29,355 bases of DNA. It comes from a virus. Shown piece by piece: positions 19,404 through 25,680 of this stretch. The stretch lies in IMG/VR virus record IMGVR_UViG_3300031659_000057, positions 1 through 29,355 of that record; one strand, written 5' to 3'. Under the pieces are notes generated by a model, which was not told where the DNA came from, did not search any database, and worked only from the letters and a program-made list of their open reading frames with translations. Every line of letters begins with the position of its first letter. Position 1 is the first letter of the stretch. A program made the translations under genes and the position numbers.

Positions 19404-20060
19404 ATGAATAGATTTAAAATTGAAAGTACACCAGAAGCATGCGCGAGGTCGCTCTGCGATTCGCATGTGGTCAAGATGGTTCTTGAGGAAGGACAGATGC
19501 TATCTACAGTGCATCGTGTTCTTGACGGCAAAGAGATAACTGGTAAGACCAAAACAGGACGCAACCAGAAGCAGTGGGTTCTTCCTGACAAGCGCGAAAA
19601 GTTTCTCTACAAAGCATGTCACGTTAACCATCCTTGCACAGTATGGGCGCGAGAGACTACCGCTAATTACAAGTGGGCAGCACGTTTCTTTGAGGCAGTT
19701 GCCAAAGAATACAATTGGCGATACGATAATAGAACCCACAAGACCTATTACAAACTGAACTGGTTGATTAAGAGTCCCCCAAAGAACATAGACCCAAGTC
19801 TTGAGTTGACACCTTTCCCTTTGGCGATGGGTGCAGCACCTTATTGCATTGACGAAGAAAATCCCATACAGTCATACCGAGATTACTACTGGTCAAAGCG
19901 TGATAACTTTTCTATGGTCTGGACTAAGCGAGAGAAACCTTCTTGGTTTGAGTCAACGAAAAGATTTAGGATGGCAGAGTTGGCGCACTCTTACGGACAG
20001 ACCGTTGAAGAATTTAATGCAGAAATTGATGCATACAGAAAAGAACAAGGAATAGAATGA
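19404..20060 (+). CDS. Conserved T4-like phage protein, possibly DNA-glycosylase-like
   Basis: 218 residues: SLCDSHVVKMVLEEGQMLSTVHRVLDG, WVLPDKREKFLYKACHVNHPCTVWARET..NYKWA, HKTYYKLNWLIKSPP and SYRDYYWSK..FSMVWTKREKPSW. I know this pattern from marine T4-like phages, where it is sometimes annotated as pyrimidine-dimer-glycosylase-like. The N-terminal helix with CDSHVVKM/QMLST shows some analogy to that fold, but I cannot confirm it. ATGA overlap with the RHH gene. Confidence 0.72.
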   Translation: MNRFKIESTPEACARSLCDSHVVKMVLEEGQMLSTVHRVLDGKEITGKTKTGRNQKQWVLPDKREKFLYKACHVNHPCTVWARETTANYKWAARFFEAVAKEYNWRYDNRTHKTYYKLNWLIKSPPKNIDPSLELTPFPLAMGAAPYCIDEENPIQSYRDYYWSKRDNFSMVWTKREKPSWFESTKRFRMAELAHSYGQTVEEFNAEIDAYRKEQGIE

Positions 20061-20284
20061 CAACTAAATTATTCAATATCAGGATAACACCCGACAAGCA
20101 TTTGCAGTTTAAGCGGTATGCAAGTCAGCACAATATCTCTATGGGTGCGTTACTAAACGGATACATCGATAGACTGTTAGACGGGAGTGAGGATACTCCC
20201 GAAGAAGGACGAAGGAAGAACGCAAAATCAAAAGACCCACTTGACTCAATACGGACACAATATGTTGAAGGAGAAGATTATTAA
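20057..20284 (+). CDS. Ribbon-helix-helix (CopG-like) DNA-binding protein
   Basis: 75 residues. TTKLFNIRITPDKHLQFKRYASQHNISMGALLNGYIDRLL has the RHH layout: a short strand (residues 4-10) for DNA contact, helix A (13-25), a turn NIS, helix B (28-41). The tail is basic and polar. Such dimers bind short inverted repeats near promoters; the cassettes here contain them, but a link is only a hypothesis. Only recognisable DNA-binding regulator in the window. Confidence 0.75.
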   Translation: MTTKLFNIRITPDKHLQFKRYASQHNISMGALLNGYIDRLLDGSEDTPEEGRRKNAKSKDPLDSIRTQYVEGEDY

Positions 20285-20567
20285 AAAAACAACTGAAATA
20301 GATTATCGTTACAGTGAAGATAAATTAATTGAAGAGTTGACCAAGTACATCGATGCGACCTATGGCGAACACTACGCGCAAGATAAAATCCAGTCCACAG
20401 AATTTATTATTGATGGTGGACACGGAACTGGATTCTGCATCGGGAACATAATGAAATATTCCCAGCGATACGGAAAGAAAGACGGATGGAACCGCAAGGA
20501 TTTGTTGAAGGTCTTGCACTACGGCATTATCGCATTGCACGTACACGATGACGAGCATACCGAGTGA
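20262..20567 (+). CDS. DUF3310-like phage protein
   Basis: Start at ATG 20262, overlapping the RHH gene by 23 bases. The GTTGAAGGAG after it is inside the gene, so the ribosome site is weak and coupling likely. 101 residues: YIDATYGEHYAQDKIQSTEFIIDGGHGTGFCIGNIMKYSQRYGKKDGWNRKDLLKVLHYGIIALH, the DUF3310 layout (HY..IQ..EFI, F..GN..KY..R...K.G..DL.K). T7 gp1.7 nucleotide kinase belongs to this group (from memory). Ends at TGAGCGGTGG. Confidence 0.74.
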   Translation: MLKEKIIKKTTEIDYRYSEDKLIEELTKYIDATYGEHYAQDKIQSTEFIIDGGHGTGFCIGNIMKYSQRYGKKDGWNRKDLLKVLHYGIIALHVHDDEHTE

Positions 20568-20696
20568 GCGGTGGCGTGGTTTAACTATGCATACCATTCT
20601 CTAAGTCCTTGATTCCAAAGGACTTTTTTTATGCCTGTAAGTTATTGATTTCATTGAAGTTTCTGGGGTTGCATTTGACCCCAGATACGGTATAAT
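20563..20696 (+). promoter_or_regulatory. Promoter cassette 12 (complete)
   Basis: GTGAGCGGTGGCGTGG at the gene end, a TGGTtT/ATACCA hairpin (20577-20596), an intact terminator, a second stem remnant, TTGCAT 20669-20674, 16 nt, TATAAT 20691-20696. The -35 repeat is perfect (TCTGGGGT / ACCCCAGA, 8 bp). With cassette 8 it best shows the full module. Confidence 0.92.
20603..20630 (+). terminator. Intrinsic terminator
   Basis: AAGTCCTT 20603-20610, 7-base loop, AAGGACTT 20618-20625, then five more T's. Perfect 8-bp stem with a 7-T run: a textbook Rho-independent terminator ending the 16390-20567 operon. Confidence 0.9.
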
Positions 20697-20728
20697 GGTT
20701 ACATCAATTAGAGAAAGAGAGAAAGAAA

Positions 20729-20980
20729 ATGAAAGCAGCACAGTTATTAGAATTAGCACAGGAGTTAGCAGCAGTTCCAGCGAACATCCAAAACGGTTTA
20801 GTGAATTGGGATTGGGTTCAATGGGATGTCAACCTTCAACTTTCTGCGCGATGCTTTAAAGAAAACATACCACAAGGCGAAGACGGAGTTGACCGACAGA
20901 TGGTCAAGGATGCATTGTATGCTGCTGCTGCTCTGATAGAACCTAACCGAGTCATTGTCATCTCTGACCCTTGGGGATAA
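20729..20980 (+). CDS. Small hypothetical protein, 83 residues
   Basis: MKAAQLLELAQELAAVPANIQNGLVNWDWVQWDVNLQL..., helical with a Trp-rich loop and a C-terminal EPNRVIVISDPWG. No family recognised. Single gene behind cassette 12. Confidence 0.7.
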   Translation: MKAAQLLELAQELAAVPANIQNGLVNWDWVQWDVNLQLSARCFKENIPQGEDGVDRQMVKDALYAAAALIEPNRVIVISDPWG

Positions 20981-21036
20981 GTCATTGATATCATTGAAGT
21001 TCTTGGGGTTGCATTTGAACCCAGATAAGGTATAAT
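20979..21036 (+). promoter_or_regulatory. Promoter cassette 13
   Basis: AAGTCATTGATATCATTGAAG stem remnant, TTGCAT 21009-21014, 16 nt, TATAAT 21031-21036. GGGTT/AACCC arms. The leader TGTAAGAATTGAGAAAGAG is shared with cassettes 1 and 14, so sub-types exist. Confidence 0.88.
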
Positions 21037-21067
21037 AGTTGTAAGAATTGAGAAAGAGAGAAAGAAA

Positions 21068-21262
21068 ATGAACAAAGAATCTGATAGCAAAAGAATCGTA
21101 GTCCTGCTGGAAAATGATGTAATGGTGGGGCATTTCCCTGCGGATTGTCTCGCAGATATGGTACGCGAGTGGGTTGCCAATTCTCCAGAGGGTGTCTCTC
21201 GCGACTTCCAGGAAATAGGACAGTTCCCGATGAGAGAATTGTTAGACGCGAGCAAGGCGTAA
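21068..21262 (+). CDS. Small hypothetical protein, 64 residues
   Basis: MNKESDSKRIVVLLENDVMVGHFPADCLADMVREWVAN..., acidic alpha/beta. No recognised family. Five bases separate it from the next gene. Confidence 0.68.
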   Translation: MNKESDSKRIVVLLENDVMVGHFPADCLADMVREWVANSPEGVSRDFQEIGQFPMRELLDASKA

Positions 21263-21267
21263 AGAAA

Positions 21268-21447
21268 ATGAAAGTATACATCGTACATGGTAACTGGGAT
21301 TACGAAGGTTCTGAAATTGTTGGAGTGTTCAGCACTCGCGAGAAGGCGGAACTGCGTATTGAGGAAAGTAAGGATGGCGAGTTGATCCAAGGCGAATGGT
21401 ATCCAAGATACGACAGTTTCAGCATCATGGTTGAGGAAGTGCGCTAA
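21268..21447 (+). CDS. DUF7336-like small protein
   Basis: ATG 21268 to TAA 21445-21447, 59 residues: MKVYIVHGNWDYEGSEIVGVFSTREKAELRIEES..., ending YDSFSIMVEEVR. The pattern MKVYIV...YEG..I.GVFST.EKA matches small phage and bacterial proteins I know as DUF7336. Longer readings of this frame overlap the previous gene and are rejected. Function unknown. Confidence 0.7.
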   Translation: MKVYIVHGNWDYEGSEIVGVFSTREKAELRIEESKDGELIQGEWYPRYDSFSIMVEEVR

Positions 21448-21503
21448 CCCACTGATTTCATTGAAGTTTTAGGGGTTGCATTTGAACCCAGATAGGGTAT
21501 AAT
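21448..21503 (+). promoter_or_regulatory. Promoter cassette 14
   Basis: ACTGATTTCATTGAAG, TTGCAT 21476-21481, 16 nt, TATAAT 21498-21503. GGGTT/AACCC arms. Confidence 0.88.
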
Positions 21504-21538
21504 AGTTGTAAGAATTGAGAAACAGAGAGAACTTTATT

Positions 21539-21733
21539 ATGAACAATGAACTAATCCAGAAAATTATGAAGGACACAATGGATGTCCAGAATCAACGCAT
21601 CATCACCAAGGATGGAGAAATCGCAAGGTTGATGGATCAAGTCGCAAATCTGAAAAGTGAAAATGCAGAATTGCAAGAGGCATTTAACTATGTCGCAACT
21701 GACTTCAAAAATCTCCAAGCAGAGGTGGCATAA
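21539..21733 (+). CDS. Coiled-coil protein, 64 residues
   Basis: Start at ATG 21539, behind GAGAGAACTTTATT; an upstream in-frame ATG (21515) is at the transcription start. MNNELIQKIMKDTMDVQNQRIITKDGEIARLMDQVANLKSENAELQEAF is a continuous coiled coil. It resembles in style the 560 and 2179 proteins (Q.RII..) but no clear homology. Function unknown. Confidence 0.68.
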   Translation: MNNELIQKIMKDTMDVQNQRIITKDGEIARLMDQVANLKSENAELQEAFNYVATDFKNLQAEVA

Positions 21734-21734
21734 A

Positions 21735-21944
21735 ATGAATATTTTTGATTACATTTCACCAGAAAGTGAATCTTCAATTTACAAAGGCATCCCAATGAGA
21801 TACCGCGATAACATTGTCATTCGCGCACTCGCATATTCTGGTTGCAGATTAAAGTATCGCGGTCCAAGGCGACCCGGTGTTCGAGGTCAGGCAACTTGTC
21901 TCGTAGAACATGCAACCACATTCGCAATTTATCCAAAGGGATAA
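21735..21944 (+). CDS. Small phage protein, 69 residues
   Basis: Start at ATG 21735, 1 base after the previous stop. MNIFDYISPESESSIYKGIPMRYRDNIVIRALAYSGCRLKYRGPRRP..., basic, two Cys, ending ATTFAIYPKG. The YRGPR..........CL...ATTFAIY arrangement recalls small proteins of other phages near DNA metabolism genes. Function unknown. Confidence 0.68.
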   Translation: MNIFDYISPESESSIYKGIPMRYRDNIVIRALAYSGCRLKYRGPRRPGVRGQATCLVEHATTFAIYPKG

Positions 21945-21945
21945 T

Positions 21946-23049
21946 ATGATTACATTATACAAAAATCACAACGGTCGAGTCGGCATCTGGGAAGGTTGGA
22001 CGGAGGGAGATATTGTTTTCTCTCGCAGTGCAACAGTCATAGGTGGCAAAGCAGTTACAAGTCAACACACTGCGACTGGTAAAAACATCGGTAAGTCTAA
22101 TGAGACTACACCCGAAGAGCAAGCGGTTCTTGAACTGGAATCTAAGTCACGGTTGAAAATTGACAAGGGGTATGTTGATAGCATCAAGGCAGCAGAGGTC
22201 ACATCGACTAACGCATTGGGTTTACCTAAACCTATGCTTGCCGCATCACTTGATAAAGTCAAACCAGAAACTATCGATTGGGATACGGCACTCTGTCAAC
22301 CAAAGTTGGATGGGCATCGTGCATTATTTCTTGATGGTGTTTTATATTCTAGGTCTGGTAAAGTTATCGACCTACCACATATAATTGAGGCAATAGAATC
22401 TTCTTCCTTACAGCATCTACATCTTGACGGTGAGTTATATCTGCATGGTAAAACTCTACAAGAAGTATCAAGTCTTATCAAGGGAGCGAAGAAGAATCCA
22501 GAAGCGGCACTTGATATTGAATATCATATCTATGATGTTGTTGACGAGCATGCTTCTTTCTTAGATAGGACTGATGAATTTGAGGAAGGATGTTTTCCGT
22601 TCCATCCAAAGATTGTTGCCAATCCAACATACGCTATCGACAACATGGAAGAACTAATGGAACACCATGCAGATTGGCGCGAAGAAGGTTACGAAGGAAC
22701 CATGTTGCGATTTGGCAGCGATGGTTATCAGGTTGATAAGCGGTCACGCAAACTACTCAAGGTCAAAGAGTTTCATGACGCAGAGTTCAAAGTCATAGGA
22801 TACGAGGAAGGAACCCCGCGCATCCGCGCAGACAATCACAAGACATATCGTGTTCCTGTCTGGATATGCGAGACCGAGTCTGGTGCGACATTCAATGTCA
22901 CAGCAGCAGGGAACATGCATGAGAAAGCACTGGAGTGGAAACACCGTGATGAATGTATCGGCAACATCTTGACAGTAAAGTACCATAATTACTCCAAGGA
23001 TGGCATACCACAACTACCAATAGCATTGCAGTGGAAAGTGGAACTGTGA
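21946..23049 (+). CDS. ATP-dependent DNA ligase with N-terminal WGR-like domain
   Basis: Start at ATG 21946, after AAAGGG. 367 residues. Residues 1-75 form a WGR-like module (LYKNHNGRVGIWEGWTEGD...TGKNIGKSNETTPEEQA). The adenylation domain has motif I KLDG (Lys120 forms the AMP adduct), YSRSGK, motif III HLDGELYL (about 158-166), IEYHIYDVVD, motif IV YEGTMLR (249-255) and motif V KLLKVKEF. The C-terminal part is an OB-fold domain. It seals nicks in phage DNA replication and repair. Confidence 0.92.
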   Translation: MITLYKNHNGRVGIWEGWTEGDIVFSRSATVIGGKAVTSQHTATGKNIGKSNETTPEEQAVLELESKSRLKIDKGYVDSIKAAEVTSTNALGLPKPMLAASLDKVKPETIDWDTALCQPKLDGHRALFLDGVLYSRSGKVIDLPHIIEAIESSSLQHLHLDGELYLHGKTLQEVSSLIKGAKKNPEAALDIEYHIYDVVDEHASFLDRTDEFEEGCFPFHPKIVANPTYAIDNMEELMEHHADWREEGYEGTMLRFGSDGYQVDKRSRKLLKVKEFHDAEFKVIGYEEGTPRIRADNHKTYRVPVWICETESGATFNVTAAGNMHEKALEWKHRDECIGNILTVKYHNYSKDGIPQLPIALQWKVEL

Positions 23050-23165
23050 ATAAACTTGTAATAATAATCGCGATACTAATTCCACTAAGTGTGACTATTT
23101 GGTGCGGGGTGGGCGGTGAGATTGAACCAGACTCAATCCAAAGACACAGTATCGCAATCCCTTAA
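23046..23165 (+). CDS. Small GTG-start membrane-anchored peptide
   Basis: GTG 23046 overlaps the ligase TGA (GTGA); TAA 23163-23165. 39 residues: MNKLVIIIAILIPLSVTIWCGVGGEIEPDSIQRHSIAIP, a membrane segment then a short polar, probably periplasmic tail. The same GTGA coupling is used at 14550. Unknown function. Confidence 0.5.
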   Translation: MNKLVIIIAILIPLSVTIWCGVGGEIEPDSIQRHSIAIP

Positions 23166-23213
23166 TTTCATTGAAGTTTTGGGGGTTGCATTTGACCCCA
23201 GATAGGGTATAAT
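23164..23213 (+). promoter_or_regulatory. Promoter cassette 15
   Basis: TTAATTTCATTGAAG stem remnant, TTGCAT 23186-23191, 16 nt, TATAAT 23208-23213. GGGGT/ACCCC arms. The leader is shortened and lacks the GAGAAAGAG block, ending AAAGGATAACCT before ATG 23238. Confidence 0.88.
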
Positions 23214-23237
23214 GGTTCATCAAATAAAGGATAACCT

Positions 23238-23729
23238 ATGTATTACGAAGAACTAAGTCACGCACTAGTAGTAGCGATGGCAGCACACGAAGGGCAAGAA
23301 AGAAAGTTTACTGGTGAACCATATTTTAATCATCCAGTCGAAGTTTCTGATCTTGTCGAAGAATATATGGAGAACGATGGTTCATTCAGTGAAGACGAAA
23401 TATTGACTGCGATGACCATAGCAGTTCTTCACGATACTGTGGAAGACACTAAACTTACTCAGGAAGATATAGAAGAAAAGTTTAGTCCAGAAGTTGCTGC
23501 TGGTGTTTGGTTTATGACAGACCCTCCAGCATATGTTGGTAACCGAAAAACCAGAAAAGCGATAACAAGGAGCAGACTTTCTAATGCTCCGTTATTGGTT
23601 AAACTGGTAAAGAGGTTTGACCTAAAGCACAACACTGAGTCAATAGAAATGAATGACCCACAGTTTTATAAAGTTTACAGCAAAGAACGAGATGACTTGA
23701 TGCATGCAATGTTTGGTGAGGGAGTTTAA
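23238..23729 (+). CDS. HD-domain (p)ppGpp-hydrolase-like protein
   Basis: 163 residues. It matches RelA/SpoT-type HD hydrolases (SAH/MESH1 class): AHEGQERKFTGEPYFNHPVEV (His17, His32), AVLHDTVEDT (His65-Asp66, Glu69-Asp70), F...VA.GV..MTD, and FDLKHNTES (Asp128, Asn132). All metal-binding and catalytic positions appear present. No synthetase domain. It could hydrolyse (p)ppGpp or another nucleotide pyrophosphate and so blunt the host stringent response. AAAGG Shine-Dalgarno; single-promoter unit with the nuclease genes behind it. Confidence 0.82.
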   Translation: MYYEELSHALVVAMAAHEGQERKFTGEPYFNHPVEVSDLVEEYMENDGSFSEDEILTAMTIAVLHDTVEDTKLTQEDIEEKFSPEVAAGVWFMTDPPAYVGNRKTRKAITRSRLSNAPLLVKLVKRFDLKHNTESIEMNDPQFYKVYSKERDDLMHAMFGEGV

Positions 23730-24046
23730 TGAAATATTATTCAACATCACACGACTTCAATGGTCGCAAGGTAAAGAAGAAAAAGATTCTTGGGGGTGAG
23801 CGATTTCAAAAGCATCCGTCCCAAGAGTTCAAAACGATGGCAGACGCACCAGTTAGACCAGTGCGTGGCGATACATCCCAGTACAGGTCTGTTGACTCAG
23901 ACCAGAGCAAAGGAGCATGTGTCGGTCCACCAGTCAAGAAATACACAGGAACTCTTATCAAGGGTATTAGCGTTCTTCATAAGAGCAACGCTGTGCCAAT
24001 ACTAAATAAAGAAGACATCCTAGAAATAGCTAGGATGCGGAGATAG
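23729..24046 (+). CDS. Conserved T4-like phage protein (YTGTLIKGI family)
   Basis: 105 residues, TAATG-coupled. Basic N-terminus, then PVRGDTSQYRSVDSDQSKGACV and C-terminal YTGTLIKGISVLHKSNAVPILNKEDILEIARMRR. I recognise the two halves from small proteins of marine T4-like phages. No function known. Confidence 0.74.
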   Translation: MKYYSTSHDFNGRKVKKKKILGGERFQKHPSQEFKTMADAPVRPVRGDTSQYRSVDSDQSKGACVGPPVKKYTGTLIKGISVLHKSNAVPILNKEDILEIARMRR

Positions 24047-24047
24047 A

Positions 24048-24725
24048 ATGACAAAGAAGTATAATTTAGATTTAATAACTGACATCCCAGCACTAGAACA
24101 GATCATGATCGAAGGCAAACGGCACTACTCAGGAACAGGTGGCAAACCCTATCCCTCGGTCACCACAGTGCTGTCTGCTGACCCTTCCAGTAAGAAAGGA
24201 CTAGATAGGTGGCGTAAGCGTGTCGGTGAAGTGGAGGCAAACAGGGTCTCCACACAGGCACTCTCTAAGGGTAACGATGTTCACGAAATGATTGAACGAC
24301 ACATCCTTGGTGAAGAGCAAACGAAAATGATGCCTAATGTTAAAGCATTGTTTGCTGGTCTGCGAGATGTTGCGGATGCGCGTATAAATAATGTTAGGAT
24401 GGTGGAAGGACAGTTGTTCTCTCATCATCTTGAAGTTGCAGGAACGGTTGACCTTGTTGCAGAGTTTGATGGTAGACTTTCTATCATTGATTGGAAGACC
24501 TCATCAAAGGAGAAACCGCGAAAGTTTATAAATAATTACTTCAAGCAAGAGTCTGCATATGCAGTTATGTTTGAGGAAAGAACAAAGATACCAGTTGACC
24601 AGTTGGTTACTATTATCACACATCCAGAAGGAACTCAGGTATTCGTTGAACATCGTGATAACTGGATTGAAGGGTTCATGGAGTTGAGGAAATTGTATGC
24701 AGAAGAGCAAGGCAGACTGGAGTAA
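24048..24725 (+). CDS. PD-(D/E)XK (RecB-like) nuclease
   Basis: 225 residues. Nuclease core: H79-E80 in the GNDVHEMIE helix, Glu120 (VEGQLFS), Asp135 in AGTVDLVAEFDG, Asp148-x-Lys150 in IIDWKTS and the QESAYAVMF (Gln167/Tyr171) motif. This is the Cas4/RecB family exonuclease arrangement seen in T4-like phages. Probable role in host DNA breakdown or recombination end-processing. It lies 1 base after the previous gene. Confidence 0.84.
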   Translation: MTKKYNLDLITDIPALEQIMIEGKRHYSGTGGKPYPSVTTVLSADPSSKKGLDRWRKRVGEVEANRVSTQALSKGNDVHEMIERHILGEEQTKMMPNVKALFAGLRDVADARINNVRMVEGQLFSHHLEVAGTVDLVAEFDGRLSIIDWKTSSKEKPRKFINNYFKQESAYAVMFEERTKIPVDQLVTIITHPEGTQVFVEHRDNWIEGFMELRKLYAEEQGRLE

Positions 24726-24729
24726 CGAT

Positions 24730-24996
24730 GTGAGTTGGAACTATAGAGTAGCACATCGTCCTGGGTCAGAGGACACATGCTACAGTATACACGAAGTCTA
24801 TTACGATGACGAAGGTCGCGTAACCCTCTACAGTGTGGCAGCGATAGCAGCAATAGGGGATACGGTAGAAGAATGTCAGGTTGACCTTTCCCTCATGCAT
24901 GACGCATTTAACCTTGACCCATTGAATTTAAACTATGTAGATCACTTAATAAAAGTTAGAAAAATGATGATTGGAGATGAAAAAAAATATAAATAA
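24730..24996 (+). CDS. Small SWNYRV-family protein, GTG start
   Basis: GTG 24730, 8 bases after GGAG, gives MSWNYRVAHRPGSEDTCYSIHEVYYDDEGRVTLYS..., 88 residues. An upstream ATG (24697) would overlap the nuclease gene. The SWNYRV.........Y.IHEVYYD..G....YS form occurs in small bacterial and phage proteins; function unknown. Confidence 0.72.
   Translation: MSWNYRVAHRPGSEDTCYSIHEVYYDDEGRVTLYSVAAIAAIGDTVEECQVDLSLMHDAFNLDPLNLNYVDHLIKVRKMMIGDEKKYK
24988..24995 (+). promoter_or_regulatory. Late promoter TATAAATA
   Basis: Exact T4 late octamer at the very end of the preceding gene, about 37 bases before the ATG at 25033. Confidence 0.7.
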
Positions 24997-25032
24997 TCTG
25001 TAGAATAATAATAATAGTCGAGTGTTTCAAGG

Positions 25033-25218
25033 ATGAATAGGGGACGAGATAGGAGAAAGACTAAGAGGGTAAATGAAGATGACATGGATGCGACTCTTCA
25101 AAATTTGAGATACCATATAGGCAGAGTCGAGAATAGAGTTATGAAAATCGAAAAGTCTGTTTATTTTTTTATTATCGTTTTAGTGCTTATTCAATTTCTT
25201 CCCGTACTAACAAACTAG
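25033..25218 (+). CDS. Tail-anchored coiled-coil membrane protein (copy 1)
   Basis: 61 residues: basic N-terminus, coiled coil LQNLRYHIGRVENRVMKIEKSV, then one C-terminal membrane helix (YFFIIVLVLIQFLPVL). The layout resembles XhlA-type holin-associated proteins. It is paralogous to the next gene. Late promoter upstream. The ATG directly follows AAGG, so the ribosome site is poor. Confidence 0.66.
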   Translation: MNRGRDRRKTKRVNEDDMDATLQNLRYHIGRVENRVMKIEKSVYFFIIVLVLIQFLPVLTN

Positions 25219-25231
25219 GATTTAAATTTCC

Positions 25232-25471
25232 ATGACAGATAACGATAAAGTAGAACAGGGATATTCTCGACTCAATGTAGAGATAGCGGTGTTAAAAACT
25301 AAAGGCGACCAAACCAATGCCGCGCTGAAATCTATAATAAACCAGATCAATGAGGTAGAGCATAGGGTTAGAAAACTCGAACGCACAACTTATCTGCTAC
25401 TGGGTGGATTGATATTCCTTCAACTACTCCCGATGTTCGTTAACATTCATGCTATGATCGGGGGGCAGTGA
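25232..25471 (+). CDS. Tail-anchored coiled-coil membrane protein (copy 2)
   Basis: 79 residues: coiled coil ALKSIINQINEVEHRVRKLERTTY, then a membrane helix LLLGGLIFLQLLPMFV near the C-terminus. It aligns with the preceding protein (EVEHRVRKLERTTYLL versus RVENRVMKIEKSVYFF; LQLLPMF versus IQFLPVL). Likely an inner-membrane hetero-oligomer partner; a lysis-control role is inferred from XhlA likeness only. Confidence 0.68.
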   Translation: MTDNDKVEQGYSRLNVEIAVLKTKGDQTNAALKSIINQINEVEHRVRKLERTTYLLLGGLIFLQLLPMFVNIHAMIGGQ

Positions 25472-25536
25472 TGCCCTACAAGACCACAGTACCCCACATC
25501 CTACCCAGACCCACACCAACATCAGAAACCCCATAA
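25471..25536 (+). CDS. Possible 21-residue proline-rich peptide
   Basis: ATG 25471 overlaps the upstream TGA (TGATG); TAA 25534-25536. MPYKTTVPHILPRPTPTSETP. Coupling is the only support. Confidence 0.25.
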   Translation: MPYKTTVPHILPRPTPTSETP

Positions 25537-25550
25537 GGGCATTAATGCCC
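25537..25550 (+). repeat. 14-bp perfect palindrome
   Basis: GGGCATTAATGCCC, with a related GGGCAGTGATGCCC at 25462-25475. They flank the 21-codon frame. Could be a protein-binding site or paired 3' ends of the mRNA. Confidence 0.7.
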
Positions 25551-25555
25551 ACATC

Positions 25556-25615
25556 GTAAGTCGTTGATTACATTGACATTTTAGGTCTTGTATTTGACCC
25601 TCAAAAGAGTATAAT
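25556..25615 (+). promoter_or_regulatory. Promoter cassette 16 (diverged)
   Basis: AAGTCGTTGATTACATTGACATTTTAGG, TTGTAT 25588-25593, 16 nt, TATAAT 25610-25615. The inverted repeat is mostly lost. Confidence 0.82.
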
Positions 25616-25621
25616 GGTTAC

Positions 25622-25669
25622 ATTGAATGGAGGAATAGGCCGCAATAACGTGGCTTCCGATTATTCAAT
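25622..25669 (+). promoter_or_regulatory. Structured 5' leader hairpin
   Basis: ATTGAAT (25622-25628) pairs with ATTCAAT (25663-25669). Inside, GGAA (25632-25635) pairs with TTCC (25655-25658) and GCC (25639-25641) with GGC (25652-25654), closing a 10-base loop. It ends 11 bases before ATG 25681, next to the GGAG of that gene, so it could gate translation. Confidence 0.5.
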
Positions 25670-25680
25670 GGAGATTACCT

